The notes beneath the pieces were generated by a model that had not been told where the DNA came from, did not search any database, and worked only from the letters and a program-made list of their open reading frames with translations. This document shows, one piece after another, positions 45,828 through 55,764 of a DNA stretch of 64,000 bases. Positions within the stretch are counted from its first letter, which is position 1; each line of letters begins with the position of its first letter. The stretch is from Allodiplogaster sudhausi (taxonomy: Eukaryota > Nematoda > Chromadorea > Rhabditida > Diplogasteridae): the NCBI GenBank assembly GCA_945643635.1, contig CALZFC010000134.1, positions 102,501-166,500 on the forward strand, given 5' to 3'. A program made the translations under genes and the position numbers.

Positions 45828-47031
45828 TGAGAGAGAGACACAAGTATGCAGATTATTAAAGTAGAAAGAGTAAAATAAAAATAATGATAATAAAAAAAAA
45901 GTTGATATGCGGAGACACGCGAATGATCTGGAGAGAGAGAGGAGGGAGAGAGGGAGAGAGAGAGAGGGAGAGAGAGAGCGAGAGGGAGAGAGAGAGAGAG
46001 AGATTGCCATCTCGCTGGCCGCCTCACCGCCCAAACACTTTTTCATCAGGCAAGATAGTCAAGGCTTTTGAAAAAAGTGAGGTATCAAGATGAAGAGGAG
46101 TTTGGTGGTCAGGAGAAGAGGGACAGGCCAGCAAAAAAAGTGAAGAGGGCTGAGGACAACAAGATTCAGGCAAAGGGAGATGAAATGACCCTTCCCAGCT
46201 CCGTCCACGAGGGTACTTGTTGTATGTGATAAGCAACCATCTGGGGCATTAGAGAGCAAGTGGAACGCGGAGAGGACAGACACACAAAGGAAAGAAGCAT
46301 ACGGAGAAAGAAGCGGCCGGGCTGCTGTGCATATGCCGAGTGCCGGCGCGTCTCCAGTTCAAATGCCGCCTTTCCCGCCAAAAGGGAAGAGAGGACACGC
46401 CCACTGCGATCCACTCTCCAAGCGGGCTCTTTTATCCATTCCCAGTCTTCTCTCTGCTAGAGCAAGCAGGATAGCCACTGACCAGATTCTGAACGGAAAG
46501 GTCTATGGAGAATGGTAGAGAAAAAGAAAGACAGAGAGAAAGGGAGAGATAATGGGTTAAAGAGAATTCAAGGGGAGTAAAGGTCGAAACGAGAGAGTAC
46601 AAGAGAAGGAGAGAAAACATGAAGAGAAAGAGCGAGAGAGAGAGGGAGAGAGAGAGAGAGGAAGAAAGAGAGAGAGAGAGAGAGATGAATACAACGGGCA
46701 GTGTGGATCTTTGGACACGCAGATGTATGTATGTATAAACGGATATCACATATTAAAGTGCACAATATTTGTTGAGATGAAATTGTCGATGACCGCAGTG
46801 TAATGGCTGTGAGATTTACTGCTCTAAACACTACCAGTAGTTCGTTCAGTCGTTCATTTCTTTTCCTTTCTTTAGTTGTCCTCCATATTGTCTCTCTACA
46901 AAATAAAAGAAAAGAAATGTAGGGAGAAAGAACGAGTACAACGGGAGAAGAAGGCAGCGGGAAGAGGATTTCTTGTAAACGTTTCCGCCTGTATCCCGCA
47001 GCTCTCAACTCGACAGTCTTCGTGTGTTCAT
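44887..47031. other. Repeat-rich region upstream of the coiled-coil gene
   Basis: About 2.1 kb without a gene I can support. It holds GA microsatellites at about 45030-45060, 45765-45830, 45930-46002 and 46625-46684. A GC-rich patch at about 46310-46500, with a TATA-like gataaaaga on the minus strand near 46430, may be a promoter or 5'UTR exon of the coiled-coil gene. Long open frames here are repeat artefacts. Confidence 0.45.
45765..46002. repeat. Two GA microsatellites
   Basis: GA runs at about 45770-45828 and 45932-46002 separated by AT-rich sequence. Confidence 0.9.
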
Positions 47032-47887
47032 TTAAGAGAGCCTTTCTGTATGCCTCCAGTAGGGCGTGCCCCAGATCCAGACGTTGGATTTCGAATGTGA
47101 AAACATAGTCGGGCATGGCACTGGGCCCCAGTAACAATATTAAATCGCAAAAAAATGTTTTCAAAAAATATTTTTCCGTGAACAGGTAAAAGTATGGATA
47201 ATATCTGAATTGATGTATCTCGCTTCAAACTCAATATTTTTCAATTTTCTTTTTTTTAACGGAATCAACGTTGGATTCTGAACAAACACAACCCAGATGT
47301 CTTTCAGTCAACTATTTTTTTCACATCGAAAAATTACTTTTAATATTTGAATTTGACGGTTAAGTACCTTATACTCATTTGTGTGTGGGTGTTATATCTC
47401 AAAATGTAGAACATTAAAAACTGAATAACATATATTATTTCCGCTTCGTGTGCACTACCCCTAAGGGGTGGAAAATAGGCTCAAATATGGGTATCTCAGA
47501 TATGTAGGATTCAAGGAATGCGCGAAAAGAAGTTAAATTCTTGTTGTAACATAAAATGAACCATTTCATTCGATTCAGCACGTGCTTCTTTTCAAAAAAG
47601 CTCCATATCAAAATTTCATAAAATTATCATCTTCCATGAAAAAACGCATTTTTCGATTTTTTAGCCATTGTCAGAAAATGACCTAAAACTATTCGAATCG
47701 CTGTATTTTCAATGTTTTCAGTGAGAACAAAAGGCGGATAGTACTATTCAGCGCGCAACAAAATTCTCTACAACATACATCCATTACATCTGGATAGGGC
47801 GTCCCTACCAATGACAGTATCGATTTTCCTAAGGCGGTCGCGTCAAAACTAACAGATCCGCATTTTCTAACTTTTCGTGCAATCTTA

Positions 47888-48103
47888 ATGTTTCTTACTC
47901 ATCCAATATATCATTCTGCTCCACGAAGCACACCAAGGTCAGAATCGATATTAGTTTTGCAGATTTCAAGTGGTAAAAGCCCGCAAAATGGTTTGCACGC
48001 GTGCGGATTCGAACCTGCGACCCATGACATTCGACGTGCACAATCTATGGGCCAAAATGACATAAAAAAATTAATTTCTGGAAAATGCCAAAACCAATCT
48101 TAA
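47888..48103 (+). other. 71-codon open frame in left arm of the foldback element
   Basis: The same open frame occurs inverted in the right arm at 48781-48996. The products differ at three positions. It starts MFLTHPI and ends GKCQNQS, overlaps the tRNA-like module and resembles no protein I know. Conservation may only reflect the arms being copies of each other. Confidence 0.25.
47991..48054 (-). ncRNA. tRNA-like module, left arm
   Basis: Inverted copy of the module described at 48830-48894; the B box reads GGTTCGAATCC on the minus strand. Confidence 0.45.
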
Positions 48104-48829
48104 AAGTTGACATTCGACGTGCACAATCTATGGGCCAAAATGAATTGATAAACCGATAGCTATTTTTTCGCTCTATCGAAATAAATATATCCGCCAAACA
48201 GTGTAAATTGACGGTAAGGTCAAGTAAGTGGCCAAAATATTCGAACCGAAAAAAGTAAATCAAAAAAGCTATTCATCATAACGTGATGTATGGGAAAGTT
48301 GTTCGTCTGGGGGAAAGCTATAGAATGTCACTTAACATGTGGGGATAAGTTCAATCCGCGAGCAATAACAGCCGCGGTAATGTATCACCAACAAATTTAC
48401 TTTTCAAAGCACTTCAGGGCACTTTTTCGGTACTCCAGCCGAATAGATAATAGTGACTGATAAAGAATGTCTCTATCAGTAAGAGTACCGAAAACGTGCC
48501 CTGGAATCCGTTGAAAAGTCAATATTTTGGGGGGACATTTTCGCGGCTGTTATTGCTCGCGGATTGAACTAATACCCACATGTTATATGCTATTCTATAG
48601 CTTTCGCTCAGACGAACAACTTTCCCATACATCACGTTATGATGTATAGCTTTTTTGATCTACTTTTTTGGGTTCGAATATTTTGGCCACTTACTTGACC
48701 TTACCGTCAATTTACACTGTTTGGCGGATATATTTATTTCGATAGAGCGAAAAAATAGCTATCGGTTGATAGGTCAACTTTTAAGATTGGTTTTGGCATT
48801 TTCCAGAAATGAATTTTTTTATGACATTT

Positions 48830-48894
48830 TGGCCCATAGATTGTGCACGTCGAATGTCATGGGTCGCAGGTTCGAATCCGCACGCGTGCAAACC
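48830..48894 (+). ncRNA. tRNA-like module, right arm
   Basis: TGGCCCATAGA (48830-48840) resembles an A box and GGTTCGAATCC (48869-48879) is a perfect B box, spaced as in tRNAs. The T stem pairs only at the two bases beside the loop and no acceptor stem forms, so this is a tRNA-derived Pol III promoter or relic rather than a tRNA gene. Confidence 0.45.
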
Positions 48895-49865
48895 ATTTTG
48901 CGGGCTTTTACCACTTGAAATCTGCAAAACTAATATCGATTCTGACCTTGGTGTGCTTCGTGGAGCAGAATGATGTATTGGATGAGTAAGAAACATTAAG
49001 ATTGCACGAAAAGTTGGAAAATGCGGATCTGTTAGTTTTGACGCGACCGCCTTAGGAAAATCGATACTGTCATTGGTAGGGACGCCCTATCCAGATGTAA
49101 TGGATGTATCTTGTAGAGAATTTTGTTCCGCGCTGAATAGTACTATCCGCATTCTGTTCTCACTGAAAACATTGAAAATACAGCGATTCGAATAGTTTTA
49201 GGTCATTTTCTGACAATGGCTGAAAAATCGAAAAATGCGTTTTTTTCATGGAACATGATAATTTTATGAAATTTTGATATGGAGCTTTTTTGAAAAGAAG
49301 CACGTGCTGAATCGAATGAAATGGTTCATTTTATGTTACAACAAGAATTTAACTTTTTTTCACGCATTCCTTGAATCCTACATATCCGAGGTACCCATAT
49401 TTGAGCCTATTTTTCACCCTTAAGGGGTAGTGCCCACGAAGCGAAAAGAATATATGTTATATAGTTTTTAATGCTCTACATTTTGAGATATAACACCCAC
49501 ACACAAATAAGTATAAGGTACTTAACCGTCAAATTCAAATAATAAAAGTAATTTTTCGATGTGAAAAAAATAGTTGACTGAAATACTTCTGGGCAGATTT
49601 TGTTCAGAATCCAAAGTTGATTCCGTTAAAAAAAAGAAAATTGAAAAATATTGATATTAAAGAAAGTTATGGGGACTTCAACTTTTTCCATACATTTGCA
49701 TGCCCAGACAAGGGAAAAAATTTTATAACAAAATTGACCTTCTAATTTTCTTCATAGTGCACATAGGTACCCATATTAAATTTTGGATAGCCAAATCAAA
49801 AATTTTTACCCCGGGGCAGGCCCCCAATGGTGGGCTGCTTGATCCTTACAGAAAGGCTCTCTTAA

Positions 49866-50037
49866 AACGTTTTGCGAGTTTCCGCGCGACGAGACTGTTT
49901 GATGGCAGCTACTCAGGGGAATGCGAGAGAGAGAGGGAGAGTGAGGGTGCGAGTGAGAGAGGGAGAGAGAGAGAGAAAAAGAGTGAGAATGCGAGTGAGA
50001 GAGAGATAAAGAGTGAGGGTGCAAAAGAGAGAGAGAG

Positions 50038-50068
<31 letters not shown>

Positions 50069-50299
50069 GAGAGTCAGTTGGATGGAAGAGATGCAGATTG
50101 CGAATAGTCAATCTTCTGATGGTCGCTGCCTTGCCAGACTGCCTCCGGCACTGTTTTCACTCTTCGCATGAGTTTGTTTATATTTGGTCTTTCTCCTTCC
50201 ATCTTTATATGGAACCAGAAATGTGATTGAATCCTTCCTAGATATCTCTTTTAGAATTGCTGATAGAAAAAGCGATTTGCTGTAGAGTGAGAAGAGAAG
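49866..50299. other. Spacer before the CLIC gene with GA microsatellite
   Basis: GA-type repeat at about 49925-50072, then some 220 bases of mixed sequence upstream of the CLIC start. No gene seen. Confidence 0.5.
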
Positions 50300-50854
50300 A
50301 TGGAATCAGCAGAAGGAATGACAACTCTTTGGTTGACCGCCGGCAGTGACCGTGCTTGCTTGGTTTCTCTCTCCTTTCACTTCCTTCTCTCTCTCTTCAT
50401 TATCATACTTTTCTCTGCTTTCTTCTCCATCCGGAAGAGTGAATATTGTTGAGAGCGGGGATCCTCTCGGTCAGTCCCTTTTCATGCTTCTCCTGCTACG
50501 TCCTCCTTCTATTTACTTCGAAGTAAGAACTGCGGCAGTCGAGAAACCACCTGCAAAGCTTCTCCAGGTTCATACACGCACAAATGCTTTTTGTATTTCT
50601 TGATGAACTTATCCATTACATCTCATTCCGCCTTAGTTATTTCTCTCCCTCTTTCTACCTCTCCCTCACTCTCTCTCTCTCCCTCTTTCTCCGTCTCCCT
50701 CACTCTCTCTCTCTTTCTCCCTCATCACTCTCTCTCCCTCTTTCTCCCTCATCACTCTCTCACCCTCTTTCTCCCTCCTCACTTTCTCACCCTCTTTCTC
50801 CCTCCTCACTCTCTCACCCTCTGTCTCCCTCCTCACTCTTTCACCCTCTTTCTC

Positions 50855-50896
<42 letters not shown>

Positions 50897-51632
50897 CCTC
50901 TTTCTGCCTCTCACATTCACTCTCTAGCTTGGAGTCTCTCGCTGTCCTGTGCTGGAATGTGCAAAGAGTGGCCGAGTTCATTGGCTGGAAGACGAGATCA
51001 TCTCCGAGTTGCTTAGTTCTTCGTCTTCTTCTTCTTCCTCTCCTGATTCATTCTTGGCTGGCCCCACCCATCTCCTCTCTTCTGATCTCTTTCGTGCCTT
51101 TGTCTACTTCATTCGCGATGTCTCCAAGACTCCCTTGGCGCTGGACAACGCGCTCAAAAGGTTTCCATAAGTTATTGCCGGAAATATTTTCTCCAGTCGA
51201 ATACTCTGTCAGATATGTTTTGATTTATCTTAATGCAAAGAAGTGATAGATTGCAAATGTTGTATTATTGAAGGATTGACAAATACCTTGGTGAGAGAGC
51301 AACGATCTTCGTGGAAGAGGATGGAATGTCTCCTGCGGACTGCTTTCTTCTTCCACGACTCCACTCCGTGCGAGTTTCTGGAAAGGCTAGATCTGTCGTT
51401 ATTGATTACCCCTTGAATGGATAGACAAATTATAAGATTTATATTTTTTCAGGTTCTCAAGGATTATGAGGTTTCTTCAGAACTAGTCCACCTCTGGGAG
51501 TACATGCGATGTGGTTACAGCGAAAGGATCTTCCGCGAGAGTTGTCCTTCTGATGAGGTTTTTCTCTTTACCCGATCGTTACTTCATGTGAACGCTGAAA
51601 GTCAACGATGCTACTATTCTATTTTTGAATAA
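50300..51632 (+). CDS. CLIC family protein (chloride intracellular channel / GST-fold), lacking redox cysteines
   Basis: CLICs are GST-omega-like proteins that can enter membranes; nematode EXC-4 and insect Clic are relatives. Exons are 50300 to about 50350, about 50441-50570, about 50930-51160, about 51275-51390 and 51453-51632. The N-terminal thioredoxin-like part reads TTLWLTAGSD, then SGDPLGQSLFMLLLL, aligned with the family's AGSDG...NCPFCQRLFM. Both cysteines of CPFC are replaced (D and G). VEKPPAKLLQ and WLEDEIISELL follow. The helical C-terminal domain has IDKYLGERATIFVEEDGMSP, DCFLLPRLHSVRV and LWEYMRCGYSERIFRESCPS, the CLIC end block ahead of CPxD. The exact start, the 51390 donor and the C-terminal end are uncertain. 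An Arg- and Ser-rich loop (SSSSSSSSSPD) lengthens the middle. Confidence 0.8.
50640..50895. repeat. CT-rich repeat in CLIC intron
   Basis: Tandem variants of CTCTCACCCTCTTTCTCCCTCCTCA (about 25-29 bases), grading into pure CT; pyrimidine on the sense strand. Confidence 0.9.
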
Positions 51633-52368
51633 GTTTGTCTCGTGTGTCTAGGTACATACATACATATTTTTACTATCACCCCCCCCCCCCCACTTTCCCC
51701 ACTTACATATGTACATACCTTGCTATAATATCTATAAAGTTAATTAGTTACAGCGTTGAAAAATCACGCATACATTATTCAAGTGATGCATTCCATATGT
51801 CTTCCTTTTCCCCATTAATTACTCGGTCTTAACAATTTCCTCAGTCATGCAATTGTGGGCGCATCAAATAATTTTTGGTCTAACAAATGATAAATAATAG
51901 ATAATAAATAATCTCACCATCGGTAACAGCATATAAATATGTATATTGGAAAAAAGAGACTAATTTGTGCGGTCAGGAGATCGTCCTTCACTGGGCAGCG
52001 CGCAGTGCTTCGTCTCGTCTTTCCTACAGCGAACGTTGTCATCTCTCTCGCCGTCCTGCCTCTTTCACTTGGTCTACTTCTTCTTTCTCTGCCTCTCAAC
52101 ATCACACTCTCATGACCACTTCATCTACATCTCCTTTCTCTTCTTAGAATCTTTCACTTCCCTTGCTCTTGTACATGCATATGCTACTGTGTATTTCATA
52201 ATAGTCTCGTTGAGCGTGACTCTTCCTGATCTCGGTATTCCTTTATTCCTGATATGTACAAATAAATGTAGTGCACATTTGTTAGCAGCAAAAAAAAACA
52301 TTTCGGTTACAAACATATGTACATAAATATATCTGAATGTACAAACATTTCGCATGTCTAAGATGGTC
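51633..52368. other. Convergent spacer after CLIC
   Basis: AT-rich 3'-flanking DNA with a C run near 51680-51691 and several ACATA/TGTA-rich stretches. I see no gene. Confidence 0.5.
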
Positions 52369-53626
52369 TCATCTAGAGAAAAAGGAGCCAAAGTCGATGA
52401 CTGCCTTCTTTGGATTGAGAGGAGGTTCAGGAATTCTCGGAACGAATGCTTGTGGGGGGAGAACGAAGGAAGTTCCTTTGAAGGACGGCTTAAACTTGTT
52501 CGGCTTCAAGATGAACTTGTTGGTCGTCTCCGAAACGTGAGAAACAACCCCAACTGGTCTCGTCGGCTCCACTATCTCCTATAATAGAAAGAGTACTACA
52601 ACTTCATTTAAGAAAATAATTACACAATTGTTCAAATTGTGATTAGATTGTTAAATAACAGATGAATCTCCACCTTATACGAAGTTGTCGTTGTGGTGAC
52701 CGTTGTAGTGGTCGTGGTGGATGAAGAAGACGAAGTAGTTGTGGTCGGAAGAGTTGTCGTCGTAGTGTAAGAGGTGTTCTTAAGAGGAGAGAATAAGGGG
52801 CCATCGAAAAGTCCGATGGTGAGCAGGAGACGTTGAGGCTTCTTCTCTTCGTTCTCGAGAGATTGCGACGTTGTAGTTGTTGTTGGAAGCGCTGTCGTGT
52901 TCTCTTTCTCGATCTCCGTTTTCTCCACAAGGAAGTTCCTCTCATCTTCTGCGACAGGTCTGTCAATTCGGCGGCCATTGAAAAAACCTGGCAAATAAAT
53001 GACGAATGCAGATATAAAGTGAAAAAGCAAATGTATGTACGTCTGTATGTACATGTGCATATATGCAAATACTTATGTATGTTCATGCGAAAGTGTACGG
53101 ATACCTGAAAGAGAAGAATCCGTGAGGGAAGAAGATCGGTGCCACTGGCTCGCCGTGTTCACAACAGCCGTCCATGGACGAATCTTTTCTTGAGCAGGTC
53201 GAGTAAGATCACTCGGAGGACCGCCACCTGAGGCACTTATTTTTGGCTTCTCATTTGAGATTGAAAGTTTGGTTGAAAGTAGTAACTTATTGACTGATTT
53301 CGAGCGAATACCTGGGAAAAGCATGTGATTTGAGAAAAAGATGCGGCCATCACTGAGCTCGCCAACTCGGTAGAAGACATCAGCAAAGGGTGAGATTGCG
53401 AGGCCGGGCGGAGGACCCACGAAGGTTGTCCCGGCCTCGGCTGGTGGAGGGGCTCTGAAGAATGGAACAGACCTTCTTCCCTCCAACCAAAGAGAGGTCC
53501 CTACTTCTCTTCGTGAACTTCAACTGTCGTCTTCCTTTCGGGTGCGGACTCAGAGCGAGTTGTGATTGGCAGGAAGACTAGGAGGAGAGAGAGGAAAGAG
53601 AGAAGTTGCCTAGGGCTAGAGTGCAT
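52369..53626 (-). CDS. Secreted Thr-rich (mucin-like) protein, unrecognised
   Basis: I do not recognise this protein. ATG 53624-53626 opens a signal peptide (MHSSPRQLLSFLSLLLVFLP). A donor two bases into a codon and a 50-base intron restore the frame to KAPPPAEAGTTFVGPPPGLA. Then come DVFYRVGELSDGRIFFSNHM and, after an intron, GGPPSDLTRPAQEKIRPW. The next exon reads FFNGRRIDRPVAEDERNFLV and leads to long Thr runs mixed with Ser, Pro and Val, split by LLLTIGLFDGPLFSPL. The last exon contains NKFILKPNKFKPSFKG and ends IDFGSFFSR with TGA (52369-52371). Thr/Ser/Pro runs after a signal peptide suggest O-glycosylated mucin-like or matrix protein; no cysteine-rich or chitin-binding domain is visible. 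Confidence 0.65.
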
Positions 53627-54666
53627 TCTCTGTCTTTCTAAGAAGTCAAAGAGAGGGCAAGGGACGTCTCTTCCTCTCTCTCTCTGCCCTCAAAACTGTC
53701 ACTGCTTCGTTTGTCTTAGCAAGTGTGTCTTGTAAGTCAAATCTTTTATGCTTTCTCCGTTTCCCATTCTTACTGTATACATATTACGTTCTCTCAGCAT
53801 TTCTTTGGCATTCTCCTACCACTGCCTCTGGCGCCTATCTCTTCATTATGGCCATCGCATTCTTACACTTCTTAATACTAAGATCATATGCTCCTCTATT
53901 GTTCTCTTCTTTCGTGATAACTTTCTTATCTCTCTCATTCGTCATCTATCTCTTTCTCTCGATATCTCTCTCTCAATTTCTTTCACTCTCTCTACATCTC
54001 TTTCTCTCTCTATCTCTCTCTATCTCTATATACATAACTCTCTCTCTCTCTATGTAGCTCTTTCTCTCTCTATCTCTTTCCTTCTACATATCTCTTTCGC
54101 TCTTCTCTGTTTATCACGTTCTCTCTCTCTGCTGTTCGAATTGTCTTAGTCTATCGCACCGCTTACCTCGTCACAGTACCTGTCAGAGGGAAGCTAAAAA
54201 GAATGAATTCGTAGAAAACTAAGTGAAATAAGCATCTTCTTTTTCTAAAATTTTATAAGTAAAAAAGAATTCCCCCACAGATTTTTCACCATAAGTTCCA
54301 GCAAGTTAAAAAAATATGAAATAATTGTATGAAAAAATTCAGAAGAAAAAGGAAAGACAAGAAGATAATGAAAATACTAAGAAAACGGAGAAGAAGAAAA
54401 AGAATGAGATCCGTTTTGCTAGTTAGATTGCATCTGGCAATTGCCTTGAAAGGAGCAAAAGTTGTCGAGACAAGTAATGGAGTTGTGAAGATGTCCTTCT
54501 AGTTGTCCTCTTCAGCCTTCTTCTCGGCTCTCTCTCTCTCTCTATCTCTTTATCTCTCTTTCTCGCACTCTCTCTCTCTCCTCGCCCTCTCTCACTCGCC
54601 CAACCTCTCTCTCTCTCTCTCCCTCTGTTTCTCTCACTCTGATGTCCTTATTCAGCTTTGATAGTA
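53627..54666. other. Divergent spacer with CT-rich tracts
   Basis: About 1 kb between a minus-strand and a plus-strand secreted-protein gene. CT-rich tracts lie at 53925-54135 and 54520-54640 around an AT-rich block. The plus-strand Ly6-like start follows a TTATTCAG acceptor-like site at its right edge. No gene seen. Confidence 0.5.
53925..54135. repeat. CT-rich simple repeat
   Basis: Imperfect CT/TATCTCT tract in the spacer between two secreted-protein genes. Confidence 0.85.
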
Positions 54667-55461
54667 ATGCTCGTGGCATCGGTTGTTCTTCATCTCGCAG
54701 GTTAGACTTCTTTGATGTCATGTCTCTTTTCTATTTCGGTGACTCGATCTAAATAGAAAAGGTTGTTCCTGGCCAGTTCTTGCAGTTGTGTGGTGCGAGA
54801 AGAAAGGTCGCCTTGCTTGTTACTCTTGCCTTTCCCATAACGACCGGTAAGATACTCCTCTCTTCCTCTCACTTTAATATCTATTTCTCCAGTCATAATT
54901 ACGTGAGCCGCACCTCTCCGCTTCCGCACGCGCCAACCTTCGAAGACCTGGAAGTGGCGGTGCAGACATTTCAAAAGGTTGCACAGTTGTATTAGGAAGC
55001 GATGACTGAAAGAGAAGTCTTAACAGCAGGGCGTGTCAGTCTCTTCCATCCACACTTCCTGCATCGATGTCCCCACTTCTCTTCCGCTCTCTCTCCGTGG
55101 AGTTCCACTCACAATTTGCGATGATCCGTGCTTCAAATTCACATCAAGACAGTCTGGTCTGCTAGGTTTTTTTTTCAAATCGGTACCACAGAAAGTGGTT
55201 GCGAATCTTTCCAAGATTGAGCAAGTTGCAGGAATGAGTGTTGTGATGCGTGGCTGCGCCTCTTCCCTTCCCACCCTCAATGAATCTTCTCTCCAAGAAT
55301 GCCTACCCACCTCTCTTCTCCCTCCTTCTCATCAGCCCATTCTGTGCCTCTGTCAGTCTGATCTCTGCAATCAAGGTCCCAGAGTTTCTCTTTTTGTCCC
55401 CGCCCTTCCAGCAACATTCTTGATAGTTTTAAACAAATTCGTTGGATTTGACTTGAGTTAA
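54667..55461 (+). CDS. Ly6/uPAR (three-finger fold) secreted or GPI-anchored protein
   Basis: Exon 1 (54667-54700) gives a short signal start MLVASVVLHLAG. Exon 2 continues RLACYSCLSHNDR, the CxxC opening of Ly6 domains. Exon 3 (about 54893-54978) is Pro/Glu-rich. Exon 4 (from about 55028) carries further cysteines (TSCIDVP, LTICDDPCFKF, MRGCASS, LQECLP) and ends CLCQSDLCNQG, the CxCxxDxCN close of the family. The following hydrophobic stretch (SLFVPALPATFLIVLNKF) before TAA 55459-55461 looks like a GPI-attachment signal, so the protein is probably tethered outside the cell. Exon edges 1-3 were chosen to keep the cysteine frame. Ly6 proteins have diverse roles (receptor modulation, septate junctions, sleep); none can be assigned here. 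An acceptor-like TTATTCAG ends 11 bases before the ATG. Confidence 0.75.
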
Positions 55462-55469
55462 TGTTGCTG

Positions 55470-55475
55470 AATAAA
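55470..55475 (+). terminator. Polyadenylation signal AATAAA (Ly6-like gene)
   Basis: AATAAA 8 bases downstream of the Ly6-like stop codon. Confidence 0.5.
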
Positions 55476-55764
55476 CATTCGAACGATAAAATTACGATGT
55501 TTATCATGGCTTGAAAAATAACAGAACGGCTTTTATGAGATTCTCTACAACTATGTGGCAACCTGACGAAGTGTGGACTTACACGCTTAAAGAAGGCACG
55601 TATTTCAAGTGAACAAAAACATCTAGCTCCTCTAGTAATCTAAACGATCTCTTTCAACTTATATCAATTAATCTCTAACAATTTCTACAGCACTTTATAA
55701 AAAAAAACGCAATCCTACAGTATCTATGCCATCGTACCTACGATTAGAAAATTCCAGGGAATAT

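Larger units (their letters stand above)
47032..49865. mobile_element. TTAA-bounded foldback (palindromic) element, 2.8 kb
   Basis: The ends are a perfect 19-bp inverted repeat starting in TTAA: 47032-47050 (ttaagagagcctttctgta) and its complement at 49847-49865. Inside, 47232-48462 and 48474-49653 are near-identical inverted arms, apart from scattered differences and indels, with an 11-base loop at 48463-48473. The outer 150-200 bases of the arms are more diverged. TTAA ends are typical of piggyBac-type targets, but no transposase is present. Each arm carries a tRNA-like module and a 71-codon open frame. If transcribed through, the RNA would be a hairpin of over a kilobase. The left arm has a 35-bp internal duplication missing from the right arm. 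Confidence 0.8.

Noticed and set aside
44887..47031. CRISPR array or coding repeats in the GA-rich regions
   Set aside because: The repeats are simple GA tracts without regular spacers; the genome is eukaryotic.
46568..47164. Minus-strand open frame containing HALLEAYRKALL across the left end of the foldback element
   Set aside because: The right end of the element gives a similar LLDPYRKALL in an unrelated flank, so the similarity comes from the shared terminal repeat, not a gene.
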